Part shown: positions 26,791 to 37,100 of the stretch, in pieces
Layout: each line of letters starts with the position of its first letter
Position numbering within the stretch: position 1 is the first letter of the stretch
From: Lithodes maja
Lineage: Eukaryota > Arthropoda > Malacostraca > Decapoda > Lithodidae
DNA: 64,000 nucleotides
Direction of reading: 5' to 3'
Assembly (NCBI GenBank): GCA_037953745.1
Contig: JBAKBP010003142.1
Span: 1 to 64,000 of the forward strand
The notes under the pieces: generated by a model
The model's input: only the letters and a program-made list of their open reading frames with translations
Told to the model about the DNA's origin: nothing
The model's database searches: none
Made by a program: the position numbers and the translations under genes

Positions 26791-27828
26791 ATGCCTCGCA
26801 CTTGTACGAACTGCGCCGGTAGGTTTGGTGAGTCCATGTTTGTTACTGTCAATCTTCAAGTCTGCCGTCTCTGCCAGCAACAAGAGAATTTGACAGTGAA
26901 ATTAGATGAAGCCTACAACAAGATCAACGTCCTCACCATGAAGCTGGAATCACTCCAAGAGTTTGTAACACTCAACGTTGGAGTACCACAAACTTCAATT
27001 GTCACCGCAACTCCAGCAGCCACCAACGCCCCAACGTCAACTGCCAACAATTCAACGCCTGCAGTAGCCATTTCATCTGATGGTTCCGATACTCAAGAAA
27101 CAAATAGTAACTCTCTCACCCCTCAAGACAACTTCCGTGTCGTGAGGAACAACGTTTGCCCCAAGACCAGGAAACCCATACCGATTACCGAGTGTCAAAA
27201 CCGCTTCCAGATACTCGCAGACTCAGATGACGAAGCGGAAATAGAAGAAATCCGGCTCGTGGGAGACTCGATGATGCGTGGTCAGCTCACAGAGTTTTGC
27301 ACCAGAGCACCTAAGACCAGGAAGCGTTTTTGTATCCCTGGTGGTGGTGTGGACGACGTAGTTGCTGCAGTTGACGAAGTATCTAAGCTGGCCCCTGCTA
27401 ATACAATGTACGTCATCCACGTTGGATCCAACGATGTAAAGCGAACCCGGTCGGAAGATTTGCTTTTAAAGTACCAGCAGCTGATCAAGTCGTTTAAGGA
27501 GAAGTCATCAAGGATCATCGTCTCAGGAATCGTCCCCCGGCTTGGTGTAGAGAGCCGATTTTACAATATAGCCACCAGCACAAATCGTTGTCTAGCAAAC
27601 CTCTGCAGGAAGGAAAACGTGGGATTCGTCGACACCTGGGACAATTTCTACTACGATGACTATTTGTTTTCGGACGATGGAGTTAATCTAAACCAGGTGG
27701 GAGCAGCACGTTTTGGGCGTCTTCTCAACGATGCGGTGAAGGATTTTCGGAGAAGAAATCGACTCAGCACAGGACAACCAGGAAGGAGGACCGAAGACAG
27801 CGAGGGCGGTAACCTGCGAAGGAATTAA
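26791..27828 (+). CDS. CR1 ORF1 protein with zinc-knuckle-like and SGNH esterase domains
   Basis: This intact 345-codon frame starts at an ATG after the 5' UTR repeats. Residues 5-28 hold a CX2C...CX2C arrangement (C5, C8, C25, C28), a possible zinc-binding motif. Residues 30-60 look helical. Residues 70-110 are Thr/Ser/Asn-rich linker. Residues 153-322 form an SGNH/GDSL esterase-like domain with block I VGDSMMRG (S160), block III HVGSNDV (G212-D215) and block V SDDGVNLNQVG (residues 294-304). CR1-clade ORF1 proteins commonly carry such an esterase and are thought to act in RNP or membrane association. In block V the usual catalytic His (pattern DxVHLN) is Asn (N299), so hydrolase activity is doubtful. 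It is the only undamaged LINE protein in the window. A second copy near 49460 keeps only its last few codons. Confidence 0.88.
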   Translation: MPRTCTNCAGRFGESMFVTVNLQVCRLCQQQENLTVKLDEAYNKINVLTMKLESLQEFVTLNVGVPQTSIVTATPAATNAPTSTANNSTPAVAISSDGSDTQETNSNSLTPQDNFRVVRNNVCPKTRKPIPITECQNRFQILADSDDEAEIEEIRLVGDSMMRGQLTEFCTRAPKTRKRFCIPGGGVDDVVAAVDEVSKLAPANTMYVIHVGSNDVKRTRSEDLLLKYQQLIKSFKEKSSRIIVSGIVPRLGVESRFYNIATSTNRCLANLCRKENVGFVDTWDNFYYDDYLFSDDGVNLNQVGAARFGRLLNDAVKDFRRRNRLSTGQPGRRTEDSEGGNLRRN

Positions 27829-30766
27829 ATGCTAATCTGTCAAGAACCGCGAATTTGGATAAAGCTCCACCAACACGACCCAAATTCAAAACCGCCAGGG
27901 ATAACGACCGAGGACCGATGTCAGCCATGAATGTAAATGTAGATCCGATCAGAACCAAACATTTGATCAAAGAACGTTCTGTGAGTTCTAAAACCGCAAC
28001 TTTAAAGGTTTTCTATGCAAACGCTCGTAGCATACGCAATAAATTTTCAGATTTAGAGGAACTAGTGTTTACTGAAAATTATGATGTGATTGGTATAACA
28101 GAATCTTGGCTCAATACAGTAGATAGAGACTTTTTAGCAGAGTATTCACTTCCCGGTTATGTAATGTTTGAGAAAAGCCGAATAAATAAAAATGGAAGTG
28201 GCGTTTTATTTTATATCAAAGAAAGTCTTAACCCGACCCTCTTGTCAAAACCTCAAATTGTGAACATCGACACATCTTTTGTGCTAATAAAGAATAATAA
28301 AGGTACAAAAATAATACTTGCATTAATATACAGACCTCCAGCTCAATCAGTGCAAACTGACTGAGAAATTTATGAACAAATTGCAGATGTAAGTAACTCA
28401 CAAGATACCGTATTTGTTGGCGACTTTAATTTACCTGTGACCAAGTGGGGCGATACTCTTACTTCACACTCCGGACATGACTTGTATACGAACTTGCAAG
28501 AGAGTTCGCTTTATCAATTTGTTCGAACACCGACCCGTGGTAATAACGTTCTTGACATTGTACTTGCAACAAAAGAAGAATTAATAGAGAATTTGAATGT
28601 TGGTGATGAATTCAGTAACAGCGACCATCGTACGATAACTTTCACTTTAAACTTTACTAGTAACGAACCAAATAGTAGCATCGAAAAAGTCACTAATTTC
28701 AAGAAAGCAAACTTTCATAAACTTAGAGCTATGTTTAAAGAAACTGACTGGAGCTTTTTAATTAACAATAACGACATAAATACATCTTGGAAGTTATTCG
28801 AAACCACTTACCTAAAAGCAGTGCAAGACTGCATGCCATCGAAAATACGGCGTCCAGGCCATAATAATAAGCCCAAATGGTGGAATAAAGATATTTCAAA
28901 CTGCCTGCTTGCTAAAAAATTTGCTAATGATAGATTAAAATCCTCACAAAATGACGAAGAACGGGTGAAATTTGTAGAGCTACGTCGCAAAGCCAAAAAG
29001 TTAATTAAGCAAAGTAAAAAGACCCTAGAGTTACATATTGCGAGTCAAAGTAAAACAAACCCGAAAGAATTCTATAGTTATATCAGAAAGAAAAAAGTAG
29101 TTACTTCAACTGTTGGACCGTTAGTCGATGAAAATGGAGAATACACCAAAGACGAAGTACAAATGAGTAATGCCCTCAATACCTTCTTTGCATCAGTTTT
29201 TACAACAGAAGACCTCAGTGATATCCCTACACCATCGCCGATTCAGATTGATAATTCAGATGTTCTAAGCAATATCACCGTTACAGAGAGAGAAGTATTG
29301 AATTGTTTAGATAAACTCAAGGTAAATAAAACGCTTGGACCTGATACAATCTCGCCTAGAGTTCTAAAGGAAGCTAAGGATGAGCTCTCCAAACCACTGA
29401 CATTACTATTCAATAAATCCTTGCAGTCTGGAACTATGCCTGATCAGTGGAAGATAGCAACGTAACACCGATATTAAAAAAAGGCAGCAAATCCCTACCC
29501 AGTAACTATCGTCCAATTAGCTTAACCTCAGTTGTATGTAAAATGCTAGAAACGGTCATAAGAGACAGACTCGTAAATCACTTAGAGGAAAATAACATAC
29601 TTAAAGATACTCAACACGGCTTTCGTAAAAAACGTTCCTGTTTAACAAACCTCTTAGACTTCTTCCACGATATCCTCAACCTCTACGATGAGAGTAAAGC
29701 TGTAGATATTATATACCTTGATTTTCAAAAGGCCTTTGACAAAGTTCCCCACAAACGTTTACTGCTAAAACTAAAAGCGCATGGAATACAAGACGGTGTG
29801 TTGAAATGGATAGAAAATTGGCTCAGCGACAGAAAGCAAAGACTAGTCATAAACGGTAAGGCATCTAAATGGACCAATGTAAGTAGCGGGGTACCCCAGG
29901 GATCGGTACTAGGACCAATTCTCTTTCTAATTTACATCAACGACATAGATGAGGGTCTCACCTGTATAATCTCAAATTTTGCTGACGATACAAAAATTGC
30001 AAATAGCGTACTCTCAAAAGATCAAGTTGACGATATGCAACACAATCTAGATAAATTGTCACATTGGGCCCTAATTTGGCAAATGAGTTTCAATGCGGAT
30101 AAATGTAAAGTACTACATGTCGGATACCTAAATGAGAAAGCAAACAATTCGATGAATGGCACTCAGCTAAAGAATGTAAAGAGAGAAACCGATCTGGGAG
30201 TAACAATATCGAGTAACCTAAAACCGAGTCAACAATGTTTAGAAGTTGTTAAGAAGGCAAACAAAGTAATTGGCTTTATAGGCAGATCATTTGAGCATAA
30301 ATCCAAAGACGTAATCCTAACCCTTTACAATTCCTTAGTCCGCCCTTTTCTGGAATACTGCGTTCAATGCTGGTGCCCTTATTACCAAAAAGACATAAAC
30401 AAGCTAGAACGAGTTAAACGTAGAGTTACCAAAATGATACCTAGCCTAAAGAACAAACCATACGAAGAGCGTCTTAGAGAATTAAATCTATTTCCTTTAA
30501 CCCAGCGCAGATTAAGAGGTGACTTAATTCAAGTGTGGGGAGATTGTAGGCACCAATCGATCAGGGCTAGACCCAGGTGAGGTTATAGGCATGTGATAAA
30601 GAGTCGCTGGAACTCCTGTTTCACTTGCTTGGCCTCTCTTACTGATTTTCTTTGTGCCTCATTTACACTGAGAGCAATCCAGCTAGCTCTCACAAACACC
30701 TCCTCCTCCTATCCACTTCACTACACTAAACATGCACACCACACTTCATTCTTCCACACCAAAATT

Positions 30767-30830
30767 AAAAAAAAAAAAAAATTATGAATTGTAGCCCAGC
30801 CTCGGAGTCCCCAGGGGGGGGGGGGGGGGG
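30767..30830 (+). repeat. Poly(A) and poly(G) tracts in the 5' region of the nested LINE
   Basis: A run of 15 A (30767-30781) and a run of 17 G (30814-30830) lie 32 bp apart between the 5' end of the nested element and its coding region. The open frame begins right after the G run at a GTG with no in-frame ATG nearby. The homopolymers may have changed length and removed the original start. The internal A run could also mark an older 3' end of a different element. Confidence 0.7.
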
Positions 30831-33524
30831 TGACCATAAATGCCCCCTCACCCGACCGACCATCCCCTGACGACCCCACACAATTACCTGGACCTCGGCC
30901 TGTTCCTCTTTCTATTAATTTCTGCAACATTCGCAGACTTTCCTCTAACTTTCACTCTGTTGAGCACCATCTCTCCTCCTACAAACCTGATCTTCTCTTC
31001 CTCACCGAAACTCAGGTGTCTGTAGCAACATCTAGCAACCCCTTCTCTGTATCCTCCTACTTTCTCTATCCTAGTTTCAAAGCCAAAGGCAGATGTTGTG
31101 CATATGTGCACAACAAACTCACTTGCTCTCGTGTTCCCGATTTCGACTCCTCTGAATTCTCAACTTTATGGCTCAAACTTTCCTGTCATTCTCTTACTAA
31201 ATATTTCTGAGCTGTCTATATTTCCCCTAACTCTACCAACTTTCCCAAATTCTTTGACTATCTAAACTCTACAGTGGAACACATTCTATCCATTTCTCCT
31301 TTCTCAGAAATCTCCATCTTAGGAGATTTCAACGTTCACCACCGCCATTGGCTCTCCTCTCACACTACTGATCCACCTGGTGAACAAGCCTACATCTTTT
31401 CTATCCTAAATGACCTAGACCAGTTAGTTCAGCAACCCACCCGTATCCCGGATCGCATCGGAGATCGGCCCAACATTCTTGACCTGTTTCTAACTTCTAA
31501 CCCTTCTTATACTGTCGATCTTTTCTCTCCTTTGGGCTCCTCCGACCATAAACTTATCTCTGTCACCTGTCCTATCTCTCCAGTACAGCCACCCGATCCT
31601 CCTAGCCGGCGGCGCTTGTGGCACTTTGGCGCTGCCGACTGGGAGGCTCTTCGGCAGTACTTCTTTGATTTCCCATGGAATGATTTCTGCTTCCATGGCC
31701 GAGGACCCTCGGAGAGTGCTGAACGCATTACCGAGGTAATCCTATCGGGCATGGAAGCATACATTCCATTCTCTTTCTCTCAGACTAATGCTAAAAAATC
31801 TTGGTTTACTCACGCCTGTTCTACTGCTGTCCACAATAAGGAGGAAGCATTCAAACGGTACCGACGCCTTAAAACTCAAGACTCTCATTCTTCATATGTT
31901 TCTGCCCGGAATCAAGCCAAATCTGTTCTTCGACTTGCCAAACACTCTTTCATCAATAATAAATGCACTGAACTATCCAACTCTAGCTCTTCCCAAGCTT
32001 TCTGGCATCTAGCCAAAAACCTCTCCAACAATTTCTCTTCCTCGTCTTTCCCTCCCCTTTCCCACTCTGATGGCACAACCATCACTTCTTCCTCTGACAA
32101 AGCTAAACTCTTCGCTCAAACTTTTGCTAGAAACTCCACCTTGGATGATTCCGGTGCTATTCCTGCAACCTGTCCCAAAGAAGGGTGACCGCTCTCAACC
32201 CTCCAACTATCGTCCAATTGCTCTTATCTCTTGTCTTTCTAAAGTTTTTGAAACTATTCTTGCTTCCAAATTTCTTAAGCATTTCTCTTCTCATAATCTG
32301 CTCTCAGATCGCCAGTATGGCTTCCTTAAGGGTCGCTCTACTGGTGATCTTCTTTCATATCTTACTAACTCTTGGTCATCCTCCTTTCGGGACTTCGGTG
32401 AGACTTTTTCTATTGCACTAGACATATCGAAAGCCTTCGATAGAGTCTGGCATAAATCTTTAATTTCTAAACTACCCTCCTTCGGTTTCTATCCCTCCAT
32501 CTGTGCCTTTGTCTCTAATTTCCTTTCCGGCCGTTCCATAGCCGCGGTTGTGGACGGCCATTGTTCACTTCCTCACCCTATAAACTCTGGTGTTCCTCAG
32601 GGCTCTGTCCTATCTCCTATTCTCTTTCTAATTTGTATAAATGATCTCCTTAACTGTACCTTAATTCCCATCCATTCATACGCAGACGACTCAACCTTGC
32701 ACTACTCCATTAGTTTTTCAGAACGCCCCAGCCAGCAATCCCTCAACGACAAACGTAATGAAGCCATAGAACTCTTAAATTCTGATCTAAATACCATTTC
32801 CAATTGGGGCAGAGAAAACCTTGTTAACTTTAATGCTTCCAAAACCCAATTTCTCCATCTATCTACCCGTCAGGATCTCCCAGCGGACTATCCCTTATTC
32901 TTCAACAATACAAAAATCAACCCTTCATCTTCTCTCAATATTCTTGGTGTCTCTTTTTCTTCTGCTCTCATTTGGAAGGACCACATTACCAGTTTTGCTA
33001 AGGCAGCCTCCCAGAAGCTGGGTGTGCTCCACCGCCTTAGGGGGTTCTTTTCCCCTGCACAGCTTCTTGCTCTGTACAGGGGCATAGTGCGCCCTTGTAT
33101 TGAGTATTGTTCACATGTGTGGGGAGGTTCCTCTCACACTGCTCTCCTAGACAAAGTTGAAAGGAAGGCCTTTCGTATCATTAACTCCCGTCCACTCACC
33201 AACTCTCTGCAATCTCTCTCTCTCCGCCGCAATGTTGCATCTCTCTCGCTATTCTATCGCTACTATAATAATCAGTGTTCCTCAGAGCTATCCCAGTGCA
33301 TACCACCTCCTTTACGTAGGGCACGTGGTACCCGTCTTGCAACTCAATCCCACCCCTACTCTGTGCAACTCTCCAACCCAAGAGTGAAACGTTACTCTCA
33401 AACTTTCTTCTACTCAACAGCTGAGCTCTGGAACTCTCTCCCAGAATCAGTCTTTCCCTCTTCCTATGACTTAAATTGCTTCAAACTCTGTGTGTCCAGG
33501 CATTTTGGCTCAAACGTCCCTTGA
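30830..33524 (+). pseudogene. Jockey-like LINE endonuclease/reverse transcriptase, two lesions
   Basis: The reading frame shows an APE endonuclease (FCNIRRLSSN, LFLTETQ, GDFNVHH near 31325, GSSDHKLISV near 31540). It then shows a reverse transcriptase with SNYRPIALISCLSKVFE, ALDISKAFDRVWHKSL, SGVPQGSVLSPILF and YADDSTL (YADD at 32681-32692). The C-terminal region has IEYCSHVWGG, FFYSTAELWNSLPESVF and SRHFGSNVP before the stop at 33522-33524. A TGA interrupts the endonuclease at 31208-31210 and is followed by the same frame. A frameshift lies near 32165-32180, just before the RT. There is no in-frame ATG at the start of the open region. The RT half (32190-33524) is otherwise intact. Confidence 0.88.
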
Positions 33525-34116
33525 TTTTGGCCCTGTCACTCTATCAACTATGGGGGAGGCACTCGCTATAGGCAGTTATGCCTTTTGCCTCCCTCAATCA
33601 CATAGAAAAAAAAAAAAAAAAAAAAAAAAGGTGTTCAAAATCATCAAAGCCATCGACAATATGAACTGTAGTAAGTACTTCACTATCGACCAATCTAATT
33701 ACACGCGGGGAAACGGTTGCAATATTATTGGTAAATCTTTTAACTCACACGAATCTAAGAATTTCTTCTTCAATCGAGTTGTCAACTTGTGGAATGGGCT
33801 TCCCCGAGACGTTATAGACTGCAGCACCATTGATTCATTTAAATTCCGCCTAGACAAATATCTCGCATCAAACCCGCGACTGACTGCGTTTGTAAATGAA
33901 TAACTTTATTTTATCCTCCCCTCAGTTACTAACCCATATGTCCCCTACTAACTTCCTAGTCATGCCACATTAGTGGCTGGGCAGTAGTTCCCTTTCCAAT
34001 GTTCCCTTACCCACTCTAAACCACTGTTTGGACACTTGATCCTCAGTGTTTTGGAGGACAAACAGCCTAGAAGGGTCACTAGATCTGTTGTTGCTTGATT
34101 TCCTTTGTACTTTGTA

Positions 34117-37100
34117 CTCATCACCAGCTGCAGGGACCACCGCCTCTTCACCAGCTGCAGAGACCACCGCCTCATCACAAGCTGAAGGGACCACCGCCTC
34201 ATCACCAGCAGCAGGAACCACAGCCTCATCACCAGCTTCAGGGACCACAACCTTATAACCAGCTGCAGGGACCACCGCCTTATCACCAGCTGCAGGGACC
34301 ACAGACGCCTCATCACCAGCTGCAGGGACGACCGCCTCATCACCAGCTGCAGGGACCACAGCCTCATCACCAGCTGGAGGGACCACCGCCTCATCACCAG
34401 CTGCAGGGACCACCACCTCATCACCAGCTGCAGGGATCACAGACGCCTCATCACCAGCTGCAGGGACCACAACCTTATAACCAGCTGCAGGGACCACCGC
34501 CTTATCACCAGCTGCAGGGACCACAGACGACTCATCACCAGCTGCAGGGACCACCACCTCATCACCAGTTGCAGGGACCATCGCCTTATCACCAGCTGCA
34601 AGGACCACAGCCTCATCACCAGCTGCAGGGACCACAGCCTCATCACCAGCTGCATGGACCACAGTCTCATCACCAGCTGCAGGGACCACAGCCTCATCAC
34701 CAGCTGCAGGGACCACAGACGCCTCATCACCAGCTGCAGGGACCACCACCTCATCACCAGGACCACAGACGCCTCATCACCAGCTGCAGGGACCACCGCC
34801 TCATCACCAGCTGCAGGGACCACAGCCTCATCACCAGCTGCAGGGACCACAACCTTATAACCAGCTGCAGGGACCACAGATGCCCCATCACCAGCTGCAG
34901 GGACCACTGCATCATCACCAGCTGCAGGGACCACCGCCTCATCACCAGGTGCAAGGACCACCGCCTCATCCCCAGCTGCAGGGACCACCGCTTTATCACC
35001 AGCTGCAAGAACCACAGCCTCATCATCAGCTGCAGGGACCACAGCCTCATCACCAGCTGCAGGGACCACAGATGCCTCATCACCAGCTGCGGGGACCACC
35101 GCCTCATCACCAGCTGCAAGGACCACTGCCTCATCCCCAGCTGCAGGGACCACCGCCTCATCACCAGCTGCAGGGACCACCGCCTCATCACCAGCTGCAG
35201 GGACCACAGACACCTCATCACCCGCTGCAGGGACCACAGCCGCCTCATCACCAGCTGTTGGGACCACCGCCTCATCATCAGCTGCAGGGACCACAGCCTC
35301 ATCACCAGCTGCAGGGACCACAGACGCCTAATCACCAGTTGCAGGGACCACACACACCTCATCACCAGCTGCTGGGACCACAGATGCCTCATCACCAGCT
35401 GCAGGGACCACTGCCACATCACCAGCTGCAAGGACCACAGCATTATAACCACCTGCAGGGACCACCGCCTCATCACCAGCTGCAAAAACCACAGCCTCAT
35501 CATCAGCTGCAGGGACCACAGCCTCATCACCAGCTGGAGGGACCACAGACGACCCATCACCACCTGCAGGGACCACCGCCTCATCACCAGCTGCAGGGAC
35601 CACAGCCTCATCACCAGCTGCAGGGACCACAGACGCCTCATCACCAGCTGCAGGGACCACAGCCGCCTCATCACCAGCTGTTGGGACCACCGCCTCATCA
35701 CCAGCTGCACGGACCATCACCTCATCACCAGCTGCAGGGACCACAGCCTCATCACCAGCTGCTGGGACCTCAGACACCTCATCACCAGCTGCATGGACCA
35801 CAGCCACCTCATCACCAGCTGTTGGGACCACAGCCTCATCACCAGCTGCAGGGACCACCGCCTCATCACCAGCTGCAGGGACCACCGCCCCATTACCAGC
35901 TGCAGGGAAAACAGATGCCTCATCACCAGCTGCAGGAACCACTGCCTCATCACCAGCTGCAAGGACCACCCGCTCATCACCAGCTGCAGGGACCACCTCC
36001 TCATCACCAGGGGCAGGGACCACAGACGCCTCATCACCAGCTGCAGGGACCACCGCCGCATCACCAGCTGCAGGGACCACAGACGCCTCATCATCAGCTG
36101 CAGGGACCACCGCCTCATCACCAGCTGCAGGGACCACTGCCCCCATCACCAGCTGCAGGGACCACAGACGCCTCATCACCAGCTGCAGGGACCACCGCCT
36201 CATCGCCAGCTGCAGGGTCCACCGCCTCATCACCAGCTGCAGGGACCACCGCCTCATCACCAGCTGCAGGGACCACCGCCTCATAACCAGCTGCAAGGAC
36301 CACAGCCTCATCACCAGCTGCAGGGACCACCGCCCCATCACCAGCTGCAGGGACCACCGCCTCATCACCAGCTGCAGGGACCACCACCTCATCACCAGTT
36401 GCAGGGACCACCGCCTCATCACCAGCTGCAAGGACCACCGCCTCATCACCAGCTGCAGGGACGACCGCCTAATCACCAACTGCAAGGACCACAGCCTCAT
36501 CACCAGCTACAGGGACCACTGCCCTATCACCAGCCGCAGGGACCACACACGTCTCATCACCAGCTTCAGGGACCACCGCCTCATCACCAGCTGCAGGAAC
36601 CACCGCCTCATCACCAGCTGCAGGGACCACTGCTTCATCACCAGCTGCAGGGACCACCGCCTCATCACCAGCTGCAAGGACCACAGCCTCATCACCAGCT
36701 GCTGGGCCCACCGCCCCATCACCAGCTGCAGGGACCACCGCCTCATCACCAGGGGCAGGGACCACAGCCCCCTCATCACCAGCTGCAGAGACCACCGCCT
36801 CATCACCAGCTGCAGGTCTCACCACCTCATCACCAGCTGCAGGGATCACCACCTCATCACCAGCTGCAAGGACCACAGCCGCATCAACAGCCGCAGGGAC
36901 CACAAACGCCTCATCACCAGCTGCAGGGACCACCGCCTCATCACCAGCTGCAGGGACCACAGCCTCATCACCAGCTGCAGGGACCACAACCTTATAACCA
37001 GCTGCAGGGACCACCGCCTTATCACCAGCTGCAGGGACCACAGACGACTCATCACCAGCTGCAGGGACCACCACCTCATCACCAGTTGCAGGGACCATCG

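Larger units (their letters stand above)
30537..33630 (+). mobile_element. Jockey-like LINE nested in CR1, with poly(A) tail and GTGT duplication
   Basis: Comparison with the uninterrupted CR1 copies (52195-52220 and 60712-60740) shows exactly where this element entered. CR1 stops at GTGT (30533-30536) and continues from a second GTGT (33631-33634), a 4-bp target-site duplication. The element starts GGGGAGATTG and ends in a 24-base poly(A) (33606-33629). It has one long coding region with APE endonuclease and RT and no visible ORF1. A second, 5'-truncated copy is at 48669-53129 and a 3' fragment on the other strand at 63512-63630. The assignment to the Jockey group rests on the YADD RT, the C-terminal region and the poly(A) tail. 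I cannot separate it firmly from relatives such as I or Nimb. Confidence 0.88.
27918..33903 (+). pseudogene. CR1 ORF2 (endonuclease and reverse transcriptase), broken and interrupted
   Basis: The frame opens before ORF1 ends. The first in-frame ATG is at 27918. The APE endonuclease is visible as NARSIRNKFSDLEELV, ITESWLN, GDFNLP (near 28420) and SNSDHRTI. The reverse transcriptase follows with SNYRPISLTSV, LDFQKAFDKVPHKRLL, SGVPQGSVLGPILF and FADD (29978-29989). Then comes the C-terminal region ending FKFRLDKYLASNPRLTAFVNE. Three lesions show against the copy at 49.5-52.5 kb. A CGA to TGA nonsense change lies at about 28362. A one-base deletion near 29460 breaks the frame just before the RT. 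The insertion of a Jockey-like LINE at 30536 separates the last about 90 codons (33631-33903). The protein cannot be made as it stands. Confidence 0.9.
26312..34116 (+). mobile_element. CR1-clade LINE, near full length, inserted in the array
   Basis: A non-LTR retrotransposon interrupts the array. The last array bases on the left (CTCA, 26308-26311) are repeated where the array resumes (CTCA, 34117-34120), which fits a 4-bp target-site duplication. Order: 5' UTR with tandem repeats, ORF1 with a zinc-knuckle-like N-terminus and an SGNH esterase domain, then ORF2 with APE endonuclease, reverse transcriptase and C-terminal region, then a 3' UTR ending in short TTTGTACT repeats without a poly(A) tail. 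Esterase ORF1 plus a microsatellite-like 3' end is typical of the CR1 clade. Without the nested Jockey element (30537-33630) the element is about 4.7 kb, the normal CR1 length. ORF2 has one stop and one frameshift in addition to the insertion. Confidence 0.92.

Noticed and set aside
27223..33417. Minus-strand open frames across the CR1 and Jockey-like elements
   Set aside because: They lie opposite recognisable endonuclease and RT domains and have no features of their own.
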